Shown in pieces: positions 52,268 to 60,546 of a stretch of 64,000 bases of DNA. How positions within the stretch are numbered: the stretch's first letter is position 1; the number at the start of each line of letters is the position of its first letter. The stretch is from a bacterium. Lineage in GTDB: Bacteria > Spirochaetota > Leptospiria > Leptospirales > Leptonemataceae. The notes beneath the pieces are model-generated. The model was given only the letters and a program-made list of their open reading frames with translations. It was not told the DNA's origin and ran no database searches. The stretch lies in NCBI GenBank assembly GCA_024742665.1, contig JANSYA010000002.1, forward strand, positions 620,001 through 684,000, read 5' to 3'. The translations under genes were made by a program, and so were the position numbers.

Positions 52268-52630
52268 ATGAAACGTATTTTAACCACTCTACTACTCATT
52301 GGCACGATTGCAGCCGGCGGAACCGCCTGCGCGAGCAGCCAGGGAAGTTACGCTATCGCCTCTGATAAGGAAATCGATTTCAGCCAGAACTATGAAAAGA
52401 CTCAGGACAGCGTAACCGGCGTTTCCATCGGACGCATTATCATTCTGTTTCCGGCCGGCGACCTGCGGGACTCGGTGCGTCTGAAAGAAGCGATTGTAAA
52501 CGCAATGGAAAACAGCCAGGCGGACCTGCTGAAAAACGTCAAAGTCACTTCTTCTTATTTCTATATTCCCTTTATCTACGGGGAATCGAAGTACGAAGTC
52601 GAAGGCGAAGCCTGGACTCAGGTCAAATAA
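52268..52630 (+). CDS. Small lipoprotein of unknown function (second of a pair)
   Basis: A 120-residue lipoprotein: signal MKRILTTLLLIGTIAAGGTAC. The mature part has SSQGSYAIASDKEIDFSQNYEK, SVTGVSIGRIIILFPAGDLRD, a helix (SVRLKEAIVNAMENSQADLLKN) and KYEVEGEAWTQVK at the end. The alternation of a beta strand, a helix and a strand with an invariant-looking GD-RDSV..KEA resembles small bacterial lipoproteins that carry a TRL-like (Tir-lipoprotein) motif, but I cannot confirm this. CAGGAGTA about 8 bases before the ATG is a strong ribosome-binding site. It ends at a bidirectional terminator. Confidence 0.8.
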   Translation: MKRILTTLLLIGTIAAGGTACASSQGSYAIASDKEIDFSQNYEKTQDSVTGVSIGRIIILFPAGDLRDSVRLKEAIVNAMENSQADLLKNVKVTSSYFYIPFIYGESKYEVEGEAWTQVK

Positions 52631-52658
52631 GACCGACCGGATTTCACTTTCGTGTTCA

Positions 52659-52692
52659 AAAGCCGGGTTTCCGCATGGAGCCCGGTTTTTTT
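52659..52692. terminator. Bidirectional terminator
   Basis: CCGGG (52663-52667) pairs with CCCGG (52681-52685) and the stem extends through A-T pairs, with A-runs on one side and seven T on the other. It serves the lipoprotein pair on the plus strand and the convergent DUF4328 gene on the minus strand. Confidence 0.8.
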
Positions 52693-53383
52693 ATGCCGCG
52701 AGCCGATGCCGATAGGCTTCGCGTTTCATCCGATTGATCTCCATGACAATGTACGCGGCCAGAGCAAGGCTCACCAGACGCGCGGCTTCGCGAAGAACAA
52801 ACAACGCGTACATCCCTGCGCTACCCCCGGCATCGCTGACGGTGAGATAAAAAAGCAGAACGGCGCCGACGAATAATAGAAACGAAAGCCACCAGAGCAA
52901 AACAATCCAGGCCCCGCTGACCCTGACTCGATTCTTTCCCATAATCTGAGCCGAGCTGCCGGTGCTGCGAATTTTATAGCCGATATAGAGATCGCTGATC
53001 AATTCCTGGGGCAGCACCAGATTCAACAAAGGCACGAAGTATCCAAAGAAGGCCACTCCCGACCAGACAGAAAGACGATCGAATCCAAACTTCTTTTTCA
53101 GATTGCGGTGCGAGACAAAAGACCACACGATAAAGACCACAGCCAGCAAAAGCAGCGAAATCACTCCGCCGAGCGTCAGCGCGCTGGTAATATAGGAGTC
53201 CCCATTTCCGGTGTAAGAAACCAGAAGCAGGTAGCCAATATCGAGCGCGGTCAGGGATCCGTAAACAATCAGCAGCGTCAGAGTCGCTCGATCGAGAAAT
53301 AGTTCGAAAGCCGACCGCGCAAGCCCGCCCGCATCGGACGCGCCCGCAAACTCGGTCGGACTGTAGGGATTTTCGTTTTTCAT
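52691..53383 (-). CDS. DUF4328-like membrane protein
   Basis: A 230-residue protein with about six hydrophobic helices. The order and motifs (RNLKKKFGFDRLSVWSGVAFFGYFVPLLNLVLPQELISDLY, then SGAWIVLLWWLSFLLFVGAVLLF) match the DUF4328 family, in which a W-S-x-x-W/F-x-x-x-G-Y-F-x-P-x-x-N-L motif is conserved. Function unknown. The first ~30 residues are polar and cytoplasmic. The ATG at 53383 is the natural start. It is convergent with the lipoprotein pair and shares their terminator. Confidence 0.78.
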   Translation of the reverse strand: MKNENPYSPTEFAGASDAGGLARSAFELFLDRATLTLLIVYGSLTALDIGYLLLVSYTGNGDSYITSALTLGGVISLLLLAVVFIVWSFVSHRNLKKKFGFDRLSVWSGVAFFGYFVPLLNLVLPQELISDLYIGYKIRSTGSSAQIMGKNRVRVSGAWIVLLWWLSFLLFVGAVLLFYLTVSDAGGSAGMYALFVLREAARLVSLALAAYIVMEINRMKREAYRHRLAA

Positions 53384-53497
53384 AAAGAGCGGCGCGAAAC
53401 CAGCGAAACGCTCGACGCGACACCGCGGGGACGGCTGCGCCCGACCTGCTGTTAGTGGACGCGCCGAAATCGCGCTTATACCGAGCCTAAATCGCGA

Positions 53498-54751
53498 TCA
53501 AATATCGGAGCTTTCGATATCGCCCGGACGCACCAGAGGCTGGCTTAATTCAAGCGCTTCTTCCAGCAGCTCCTGGGTGATGCCACGCAGGTGGGCGGTC
53601 AGTTTTTCAACGCCCTTGCGTTTATTCGCCCGATAGTCCGCTTCGAAATCTTTCAGGCTCTGCACCGGGCCGAAAAATACGTGCGCCTTGCGCGCGCGAG
53701 GACTGGTAGAACCGTATACGTAATTCTCAAAACGCGCCAGCCACTCAAAGAAGCGTTCCGCCGTCGGCCGACTGACGAGATAGCCGGGCTTGATTACGAT
53801 GACGTCGTAGGCCTTCATGGCTTCGCGCTTGGCCCAGGCGAGTTCTTTCTCGCTGAGAATCGGCAGGCGCGGATCTTTTAATTTCAGTTCGACCATTTCC
53901 AGAGTGGAAAGAATTACCCGCAGCTTCTGAATCGCGTCGTCGCGCTCGTTGTACGCGTGCACTCCGACTCGCCGGGCGATGCCGTCCAGAATCGCGTGAC
54001 GCGCTCGACCGATGCGATAGTCGAAATCGTCTTTCGCCGCCATCGGCACCTGGTATTCGCGCTCGGTCTCTTCTAATAGCACGCGACCGACAGTTAAGAA
54101 GCGCCGCAGCAGATTCTTGTTGCCCGGGTCGATCTTGTATCGCTTTTCAATCTTCGTCAAAGAGGCGTGCAACTCGGCCTTAATGCTGGCGTCGGTGCCG
54201 ACCATCACGTACTTCACAAACGAAGGCAGGACCTTGATATCCGCGTCGGCGTCGATTTTGCGCGCGTCGTCCAGCCCCCAGAAACCCAGCTGGGCCACGC
54301 CAGGCTGGAAAGGCATCAGATTGTCGTTTTCGCCGGAGGTCGGTTCGCCTTCCGGATAGAGCACCAGCTTGCCCCGGGCTTTCGCAAGAATCGCGCGAGA
54401 GGCCTTGAGGGATTCGCGGTCGGAGGCGCCGGGAATAATCGAGAATGCGCCGATATTTTGAATGAAACGCCCGACCATGCCGTAGCCCCAGTCAAATACC
54501 TGGCGGGAAGCCATGAAATTGAAGCGCGAACCCATGCGATTCGCCACGTGATAGGATACGGGCGGCTCGCTGGTAGATGGATGATTCGAAAGATAGATCA
54601 AACGCTCGTGGCGTAGTTTCCGCAGCATCTGCTCGTCTTCGGGTTTCAAGACGATCGCGTCGATATTCTGAACCTGCTTGAGCAGCAGGGGAAACGAGAA
54701 GTCGACCATCCAGGCGATGGGCAGGTTAAATCCGGGCGGAATAAAAGATTC
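53498..54751 (-). CDS. PlsC-like acyltransferase domain protein
   Basis: About 417 residues. The first half holds a PlsC-like glycerolipid acyltransferase fold: YLSNHPSTSEPPVSYHVAN (motif I), FMASRQVFDWGYGMVGRFIQNIGAFSIIPG (motif II), and VLYPEGEPTSGENDNLMPFQPGVAQLG (motif III). The usual H-x4-D reads H-x4-E here, as in some GPAT-like groups. The second half is helical and charged, without a known domain. The family acylates lysophosphatidate or related lipids at the inner membrane face. I start at the ATG at 54751. A TTG at 54793 overlaps the SDR stop by 4 bp and would be translationally coupled. The SDR directly upstream may act in the same lipid pathway. Confidence 0.78.
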   Translation of the reverse strand, partial: ESFIPPGFNLPIAWMVDFSFPLLLKQVQNIDAIVLKPEDEQMLRKLRHERLIYLSNHPSTSEPPVSYHVANRMGSRFNFMASRQVFDWGYGMVGRFIQNIGAFSIIPGASDRESLKASRAILAKARGKLVLYPEGEPTSGENDNLMPFQPGVAQLGFWGLDDARKIDADADIKVLPSFVKYVMVGTDASIKAELHASLTKIEKRYKIDPGNKNLLRRFLTVGRVLLEETEREYQVPMAAKDDFDYRIGRARHAILDGIARRVGVHAYNERDDAIQKLRVILSTLEMVELKLKDPRLPILSEKELAWAKREAMKAYDVIVIKPGYLVSRPTAERFFEWLARFENYVYGSTSPRARKAHVFFGPVQSLKDFEADYRANKRKGVEKLTAHLRGITQELLEEALELSQPLVRPGDIESSDI

Positions 54752-54789
54752 CATATCAGGCGAAGAGACTCCCCCCTCCGGGCCTGGCT

Positions 54790-55623
54790 TCAAAGCGTTT
54801 TTTTCATATCGCCTTTTAATTTTTTACGCATCAGCCATTCCAGCAGGCCGGGCGCCAGAGTGCGCAGCCAGTACACCAGGCTGCCCTGAAAACCGGTAAG
54901 AACTACCCGCCGGCCGCCCTTTTCCAGAGCCCGCCGCAGTCGCCCGGCCATCCATTCCGGATCCCGGGCGTGTTTCGACTGTTCTTCCGACAGGCGACGA
55001 CCGTCAGCGGCCAGACCGGAAGTCCGCAGGCCGGTTCGGGTGTATCCCGGACAGAAGATCACCGCGTCGATTCCGTCGTCGTGCAGCTCGCACCGCAGCG
55101 TTTCCATCCAGGCGTGACCGGCGGCCTTGCTTGCAGAATAGGCGAAACGCCCCGGAACGCCGTACAATCCCGAAGGAGTCGAAACCAGGGCGATGGCCCG
55201 GCGTTCGTCCCGGGAATACTGCAGGAGCGGCAAGAGCAGACCGGTTAATTCGGCGGCGGCGAAGAAATTCAGTTCTAATGCCTGGCGCAGAACGGTCGGA
55301 TCGGACTCATCGAAGCGGCCGTGAGCCGTGATGCCGGCGTTATTGATCAGCACGTCCAGACGACCGAATTCTTTTTCGAGCTGCTCCTGGATTCGACGGC
55401 GGTCCGCGTCTCGCGTAATATCCGCGGCTATGCATACGGTCTGCACGCCCGGAAAGCGCGTCGCGATTTCAGCGGCCACGCGTTTCAGTTCGTCGGCCCG
55501 GCGCGCCACCAGAACCGGCAGAGCGCCGCGTTCCGCCAGTTCGTAGGCGGTCGCCTCGCCGATCCCGCTGGAGGCTCCTGTGATCAGCACGACTTTGTTC
55601 CGCCATTTCATATGGTATGTCAT
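54790..55623 (-). CDS. Short-chain dehydrogenase/reductase
   Basis: A 277-residue NAD(P)-dependent SDR of the classical type: VLITGASSGIGEAT (TGxxxGIG cofactor motif), DVLINNAGI (NNAG), VSTPSGLYGVPGRFAYSASKAAG with the YxxxK active site, and CPGYTRTGLR after it. The tail is basic and helical (LLEWLMRKKLKGDMKKTL), which suggests peripheral membrane contact, as in several fatty-acyl or sphingolipid reductases. Substrate unknown. ATGs at 55623 and 55611 are both possible. It is divergent from the methyltransferase gene and overlaps the possible TTG start of the acyltransferase downstream. Confidence 0.9.
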   Translation of the reverse strand: MTYHMKWRNKVVLITGASSGIGEATAYELAERGALPVLVARRADELKRVAAEIATRFPGVQTVCIAADITRDADRRRIQEQLEKEFGRLDVLINNAGITAHGRFDESDPTVLRQALELNFFAAAELTGLLLPLLQYSRDERRAIALVSTPSGLYGVPGRFAYSASKAAGHAWMETLRCELHDDGIDAVIFCPGYTRTGLRTSGLAADGRRLSEEQSKHARDPEWMAGRLRRALEKGGRRVVLTGFQGSLVYWLRTLAPGLLEWLMRKKLKGDMKKTL

Positions 55624-55693
55624 ACTCTTGAATGGGGCGAGTGTCCATTATTTACTTGTCAGGGCCTTCGGAATCTCGCCCGCTGTTACGGAC

Positions 55694-56701
55694 ATGCTTC
55701 GAAGCCTTTTCACCCGCCTGAAGTCGGGAACCGAATACCTCAACTACGGCCGCGACATCATTCGGCACTGGGGAGCGGATCTCTACGAAGAATCCGAAGC
55801 TTCGGCCGGGCTCGAAGCCTTTCGCGTCCTGGACCTGGGCTGTGGACACGGCGAAGATTTACGCAATATTCGCGCAGAGGTTGAAGAGCGCGCCGAAGCC
55901 GAGGGCGAACGCAACAGCGTTTCCCTGCTGGTCACTCCGCGGGTCGAACTGCACGGAGTCGAAGGTTACGCGCCTTACGTCGCGGAGTGTCGCGCGGCCG
56001 GCATTCAAACCCACGCCTTAAACATCGAACGCGATCCATTTCCCGGCCCCTCCGCAAGCTACGATTTGATCGTCGCCAATCAGATTCTGGAACATACTAA
56101 AGAAATTTTCTGGATCTTCGCGGAAGTCGCGCGCCTGCTAAAACCGGGCGGGCGCTTTATCGCCGGAGTGCCGAACCTCGCCAGCTTTCACAATCGCCTG
56201 CTGTTAATGTTCGGCCAGCAACCGACACAGATCAAAAGCATGAGCGCCCACGTGCGCGGCTTTACGAAGCCGGACATGCGCGAATTCGCGGAGACCGGCG
56301 GGCTCTTTCGCCTGATTGGATTTCGCGGATCGAATTTTTATCCGCTGCCGCCTTTTTTAAGTAAACCCCTCGCGCGATTGTTTCCGACTCTCGCATGGGG
56401 TTCGTTCTATTTGCTGGAACGCACCGAAGCCGACGGCGACTTTCTGAAGTGCCTGACCGGCGATGATAACTTTCTGGAAACTCCGTTTTACGGCAGTCCG
56501 CAGAACCCCGCTCCCACCCGGCGCGCCTCTGGCGGGCCGGCGTCGCGCAAGTCGACCGGATCTTCTAAGAAAGCCGGCGCAAAAAAGACGAGCGCCTTGC
56601 CTTCGAAAAAGAAAACGGCGAAGGCCGGCGCGAGCCGGAGTAAAAAGAAGCCGGCCAGCGCCGCCGCCAAAAAGAAAAAGAAAGCTGGAGCCCGACGATG
56701 A
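55694..56701 (+). CDS. SAM-dependent methyltransferase with a histone-H1-like tail
   Basis: About 335 residues. A class I methyltransferase fold is clear: VLDLGCGHGEDLRNI (motif I), HGVEGYAPYVAECRAAGI, YDLIVANQILEHTKEIFWIFAEVARLLKPGGRFIAGVPN (motifs II-III, with a ubiE/Coq3-like LEH). A stretch near FGQQPTQIKSMSAHVRGFT may form the substrate lid. After residue ~275 the protein changes into a Lys/Ala/Ser/Pro-rich tail of about 60 residues (repeats like KKTAKAGASRSKKK), similar in composition to eukaryotic histone H1 and bacterial H1-like tails. It may bind nucleic acid or acidic surfaces. The ATG at 55694 is the first after the divergent SDR start. The stop overlaps the next gene as ATGA. Confidence 0.83.
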   Translation: MLRSLFTRLKSGTEYLNYGRDIIRHWGADLYEESEASAGLEAFRVLDLGCGHGEDLRNIRAEVEERAEAEGERNSVSLLVTPRVELHGVEGYAPYVAECRAAGIQTHALNIERDPFPGPSASYDLIVANQILEHTKEIFWIFAEVARLLKPGGRFIAGVPNLASFHNRLLLMFGQQPTQIKSMSAHVRGFTKPDMREFAETGGLFRLIGFRGSNFYPLPPFLSKPLARLFPTLAWGSFYLLERTEADGDFLKCLTGDDNFLETPFYGSPQNPAPTRRASGGPASRKSTGSSKKAGAKKTSALPSKKKTAKAGASRSKKKPASAAAKKKKKAGARR

Positions 56702-57399
56702 GCTATCGCCTGCGATTGGCCGCGAAAGAGGAATCCGGCACAGACCTCTTTCATCTCAGCTGGGAAGCCGACGGCGCGGTTCTGGAGAGCTTTCATACTC
56801 CGGGCCAGTTTTTGGTCGTCAACACGCCGCCGACGGACGCGGCCCCCGAAGGCGGCAAGGGTTTCTTTGCCATCGCCTCCAGGCCCGGCTCCGGCGGCAT
56901 CGAACTATTGATCAAGCGGTCCGGCGGATCGGCGACGGCACTGTGCGACGCCGAGATCGGCGCGGAATTCGATTGCAGCGAAGCCCAGGGCGCCGGTTTC
57001 GCCGCCCCCGCAGGGCGCGTCGATCAGATCCATTTGTTTTCGATGGGTTCCGGCCTGGCGCCGCTGCGTTCATACATTCTGAGCCGGATGGCGGCGGCCG
57101 GCGGCTCTGCAAGTCCTTTGAGCAAAGTCACCCTCTGGCAGGGATCTTTCGCGAAGTCCAACCTGCCCTTTCGCGACGAGTATGAAGCATGGGAAGCCGC
57201 CGGCCTGGAGATCGTCCTGTGCCTGGATCAAGACCTGGACTCGGTGCCCGGCAACGTCATCGAACGCCTGGAAGAAATCGCGCCGGACATGCGCGGATCA
57301 GCGGCCTACTGGATCGGCTCGAAAGAATTCGGCCAGGCTTTGCGAGTCGCCGCGACGGAGTGCGGCCTGCCCGAGGACGCCCTGTTTACGAATTTTTGA
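56698..57399 (+). CDS. FNR-like flavin oxidoreductase (pKIWI502 type)
   Basis: A 233-residue ferredoxin-NADP reductase-like protein: an FAD-binding barrel (FHTPGQFLVVNTP, FFAIASRPGSGGIELLIKRSGG) and an NAD(P)-binding half starting FSMGSGLAPLRSYIL. The F-x-A-I-A-S-x-P motif in place of RxYS matches the plant pKIWI502-like group as I recall it. It lacks the C-terminal four-cysteine 2Fe-2S motif of PyrK, so it is not the electron-transfer subunit of dihydroorotate dehydrogenase despite lying before pyrC. Its ATG overlaps the methyltransferase stop (ATGA), so the two are translated together; pyrC follows after 53 bp. Confidence 0.82.
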   Translation: MSYRLRLAAKEESGTDLFHLSWEADGAVLESFHTPGQFLVVNTPPTDAAPEGGKGFFAIASRPGSGGIELLIKRSGGSATALCDAEIGAEFDCSEAQGAGFAAPAGRVDQIHLFSMGSGLAPLRSYILSRMAAAGGSASPLSKVTLWQGSFAKSNLPFRDEYEAWEAAGLEIVLCLDQDLDSVPGNVIERLEEIAPDMRGSAAYWIGSKEFGQALRVAATECGLPEDALFTNF

Positions 57400-57452
57400 A
57401 GGATCGCTCGATTCGCCTGCGCCAGGGTGGATCGGATCAGTCAGGATAGCTC

Positions 57453-58559
57453 ATGCCCGCACCAGCCAATACCAGAATCACCATCCCGCGCCCCGACGAC
57501 TGGCATTTGCACCTGCGCGACGGGGATGCGCTGAACGCCGTCCTGCCCGACACGGCGCGCCGCTTCGCCCGCGCCATCGTCATGCCCAATCTGAAACCGC
57601 CGATTCGCACGCTCGACGACGCCGCCGGCTATCGCGAACGAATTCTGGCGGCATTAAAAGCGAACCGCGACGCGGCTAAGCTGAGCGACGACGGAAGCAA
57701 CTTCGCGCCCTTGATGACGCTCTATCTGACTCCGGAAACGACGCCCGATATGGTGAGCGCAGCCGCCGCGTCCGAATTTGTCCACGGCATCAAACTCTAT
57801 CCGGCCGGCGCGACGACGAACTCCGACGCGGGTGTGAACAATCTGGACGCAATGAGCCCGGTCTTCGAAGCCATGGAGCGCGAAGGCCTCGTTTTGCAAA
57901 TTCACGGCGAAGTTACCGACACGGACGTCGATGTATTCGATCGCGAACATATTTTTATCGAGCGCCATTTGAATCCGATCGTCGAGCGTTTCGCCGGCTT
58001 AAAGATCGTCTTCGAACACATCACCACCCGCGACGCGGCGGAATTCGTGGCCGCCGCGCCGGACACGGTCGCGGCGACTCTGACTCCCCAGCATCTTTTG
58101 ATGAACCGCAACGCGATTTTCGTGGGTGGCATTCGGCCGCACAACTACTGTCTGCCGGTGCTCAAACGAGAAGAGCATCGCGCGGCGCTGCTGCGAGCGG
58201 TCACAGCGAAAGATCAAACGAAATTTTTTATCGGCACCGACTCAGCACCGCACGCCACGCACACGAAAGAAACCAGCTGCGGATGCGCTGGAATCTACAG
58301 CTCTCACGGCGGCGTAGAGTTTTACGCCGAGGTCTTCGACGCGGCCGACGCATTGCTTGCGGCCAGCGGCGATGTGGATTCGCGCTTCGTGAATTTCATG
58401 AGTCGAAACGGACCCGCCTTTTACGGCCTGCCGGTGAACGCGGAAACCCTCACGATCGAAAAGGTGGATCGTCCGGTGCCGGAGTCCCTTGAGTTCGGCG
58501 AGCACACGCTCACACCGCTGCGAGCCGGCGAAAGCCTGGCCTGGCGATTGGTCGATTGA
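57453..58559 (+). CDS. pyrC: Dihydroorotase
   Basis: A 368-residue amidohydrolase, close in length to E. coli PyrC (~348): RPDDWHLHLRDGDAL (zinc HxH), IVMPNLKPPI, HGIKLYPAGATTNSDAGV (the carboxylated Lys in GIKLYP), LQIHGEVTD, FEHITT, GIRPHNYCLPVLKREEHR, GTDSAPH (zinc Asp) and KETSCGCAGIYSSH. All metal and substrate residues are present. It closes the ring of carbamoyl aspartate in pyrimidine synthesis in the cytosol. AGGA about 9 bases before the ATG supports the start. It follows the FNR-like gene by 53 bp. Confidence 0.96.
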   Translation: MPAPANTRITIPRPDDWHLHLRDGDALNAVLPDTARRFARAIVMPNLKPPIRTLDDAAGYRERILAALKANRDAAKLSDDGSNFAPLMTLYLTPETTPDMVSAAAASEFVHGIKLYPAGATTNSDAGVNNLDAMSPVFEAMEREGLVLQIHGEVTDTDVDVFDREHIFIERHLNPIVERFAGLKIVFEHITTRDAAEFVAAAPDTVAATLTPQHLLMNRNAIFVGGIRPHNYCLPVLKREEHRAALLRAVTAKDQTKFFIGTDSAPHATHTKETSCGCAGIYSSHGGVEFYAEVFDAADALLAASGDVDSRFVNFMSRNGPAFYGLPVNAETLTIEKVDRPVPESLEFGEHTLTPLRAGESLAWRLVD

Positions 58560-58584
58560 GCGGGATCCTCGTCCGGCCGTCGAA

Positions 58585-59865
58585 TTAGTCGCCCGCGTTT
58601 ATATCCAGCACGAACTCCGCGCCGATGTCGGGAATCAGCAGATTGCGCTGCGGCGGATCCACGGCGGGCAGCGCGGCCTGGACCTGATCGTGAAACTCCT
58701 GGAGATCCGTAAACAGGACCGGAGGAGGCGGATCCATGGCCCGCGTCCTCGCGCTCCGCACCTGGTTGAACTGAAGAAAATTCTCCCAGTGATTCATAAA
58801 GACGGCCTGCGGCCGGGCGACGCGCATAAATTCGCCCGGATAATCATCGACCAACGCAAATGAGGCGGCCGTCAGGATCGCCAGATCGATGGAACCCGGC
58901 CTGACGCCCTCGGGCAACTGTGCGAAGTCTTTGCCGCCGGCCGCGTCATTATAGTAGAGACGAAACTGGAGTTCGCCGCCGCGTAAAAAATCCAGAAAAT
59001 AGGCGAAGGTCTGCCCTTCGGCCCAATCGCAGACGCCCTTCGGCGGCGAGCGGCGATACCCCACCTGGAGGAACTCCCGACAGAAGTCGAGCACGTCAAC
59101 GCGCAGGAGCGGCACGTGGGGCGCGTGTTCAAATAGAACGGCGCGATACCGGATCTCGAATTCGCTCCGCGGATTGGCCGGCGGCACGACGCCGCTCGAA
59201 ACGCGTTCCACGTCGCCGAAGCTCATTGAAAAGCCGCTCGAAGCTCCGCCGAGAGCAGGTCGATCGACGGCGCCGTTTCGTTTTGGGCAGGCCGGCCGGC
59301 CCCGCATGCGAATGTCCTTCGCCACTTCGCTCAACAGATCGACCGCTGTCGTCGAACCGTACACCCGCGCCTCTGGGGCGTAGCAGCGCACGATCTGCGG
59401 CACGTCGAGCAAATGATCGTAGTGGGCGTGACCGACGAAAATCGCCTCCGCCTGCTCCAGGCGCTCCGGCAGATCGTCGGCGACGGCTCCGTTCCCCGTA
59501 AAGGGCACCGCGTTTCTATGGATTTTATCGAGATTCGGAACGAGCTGCGATGCGAAGCCGCAGGAGGTGGCGGTAATGCAGAGCTCGCCCGTGTCGTGGC
59601 CTGAAAAATACGGCGCCGTCAGAATTGTGCGGTCGCCCCAGCGGATCAGGACGCCTCCTGTCCCGAGATAGCGCAGATAGACGGCTTCGCCGGCCTGAAT
59701 CCGATCTTCGCCGTCGACTGGCAACGCGTTCATATCGACCCGGGGCGGCGGGCTCGAAGAGCAGTTCGCGACGAAAGTCGCACCTATAGCCGTCAAAGCG
59801 ATGCATACGATAAACCAGGCCGCAGGGAAGTCGCGCGCGGACTTCGGGATTCTTAAGATGCGCAT
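58585..59865 (-). CDS. Metallo-beta-lactamase-fold lipoprotein
   Basis: About 426 residues. A hydrophobic signal (AAWFIVCIALTAIGATFVANC) precedes a cysteine, so a lipidated or anchored exported protein is likely. The mature part starts near LRYLGTGGVLIRWGDRTILTAPYFSG and holds the zinc motif GHAHYDHLLD (HxHxDH), followed by further His/Asp positions (for example FMNHWENFLQFN near the end). This fits the MBL-fold hydrolase superfamily; substrate unknown, and phosphodiesters or lactones are possible. A pair SCGF/ITATSC suggests a disulfide. The ATG at 59865 is preferred over an in-frame TTG at 59898. The GNAT gene lies 54 bp upstream on the same strand. Confidence 0.82.
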   Translation of the reverse strand: MRILRIPKSARDFPAAWFIVCIALTAIGATFVANCSSSPPPRVDMNALPVDGEDRIQAGEAVYLRYLGTGGVLIRWGDRTILTAPYFSGHDTGELCITATSCGFASQLVPNLDKIHRNAVPFTGNGAVADDLPERLEQAEAIFVGHAHYDHLLDVPQIVRCYAPEARVYGSTTAVDLLSEVAKDIRMRGRPACPKRNGAVDRPALGGASSGFSMSFGDVERVSSGVVPPANPRSEFEIRYRAVLFEHAPHVPLLRVDVLDFCREFLQVGYRRSPPKGVCDWAEGQTFAYFLDFLRGGELQFRLYYNDAAGGKDFAQLPEGVRPGSIDLAILTAASFALVDDYPGEFMRVARPQAVFMNHWENFLQFNQVRSARTRAMDPPPPVLFTDLQEFHDQVQAALPAVDPPQRNLLIPDIGAEFVLDINAGD

Positions 59866-59919
59866 GCTGATTGTTAGCAGCTCCGCCGGCCCGCGCAAAG
59901 CAAAAATTCTTTCAAAACA

Positions 59920-60372
59920 TCAGAAAAGCGAAGCCGCGCTCGTCGACGAGCCTTCGGTGGATGGCCTGAGCTTTCTGAGAAAAATCTCGGCGGGAATCTG
60001 CTGAGGAACGAAAAGTACTCCGCAATCGCGATACCCGAGCTTTCTGTAAAAATGTTGAGCATCTTCATCGGCCTGAGTCGATGTCAGAACCAGCTCAGCG
60101 TCGGCGTCGAACATGTCCGATTCCCACCGATCAACTATCCGGCGACCGATGCCCCGGCCTCTGTGCGACTCGATCACATGCAGCTTATCCATGTAGGGGA
60201 TCCTATCCCAGAAGTAGCTGAATTTCAACAGCGCCAGACGGCGAGATCCTTCGTCACAGGCGACGTAGACCAGGCCGCCCTGGACTTTCTTTTCCAGTCG
60301 ATCGGGAAGCGTTTCGGGGTCATGCTGAAAGAGGAAGCTCAGATCTTCCCCGGTCGCGATTCTGATGTTCAT
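59920..60372 (-). CDS. GNAT-family N-acetyltransferase
   Basis: A 150-residue GNAT protein: MNIRIATGEDLSFLFQ start, IPYMDKLHVIESHRGRGIGRRIVDRWE with the acetyl-CoA loop (R/Q-G-x-G-x-G/A as RGRGIG), ELVLTSTQADEDAQHFYRKLGYRDCG with the FYRKLGY signature, and a divergent polar C-terminal tail. The substrate (amine, amino acid or protein N-terminus) is unknown. GAAGGGGGG about 6 bases before the ATG is a strong ribosome-binding site. It is separated from the sdh operon upstream by that operon's terminator. Confidence 0.87.
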   Translation of the reverse strand: MNIRIATGEDLSFLFQHDPETLPDRLEKKVQGGLVYVACDEGSRRLALLKFSYFWDRIPYMDKLHVIESHRGRGIGRRIVDRWESDMFDADAELVLTSTQADEDAQHFYRKLGYRDCGVLFVPQQIPAEIFLRKLRPSTEGSSTSAASLF

Positions 60373-60453
60373 ATTCCCCCCTTCCGTTACAGGCGTCGAA
60401 TGAAGTCAATGCGCGAATCGAGCGGTTCCCGCAAGCTCGGGGTAGCATCACAC

Positions 60454-60487
60454 AAAAAACGGCCCGACGTCTTTCCGACGCGGGCCG
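60454..60487 (-). terminator. Terminator of the sdh operon
   Basis: On the minus strand CGGCCCG pairs with CGGGCCG, with CGTC/GACG extending the stem by four pairs around GGAAA, followed by six T. It lies about 60 bp after the sdhB stop. Confidence 0.88.
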
Positions 60488-60546
60488 CTGCTTTCATTCA
60501 ATGGTTTCGCCCTGCTTGAGGGGCGATGCCGCTCTGCCTCTATCGA

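Noticed and set aside
56698-57399. PyrK, the electron-transfer subunit of dihydroorotate dehydrogenase
   Set aside because: It lies just before pyrC, but it lacks the C-terminal four-cysteine 2Fe-2S motif and has the FxAIAS pattern of another group.
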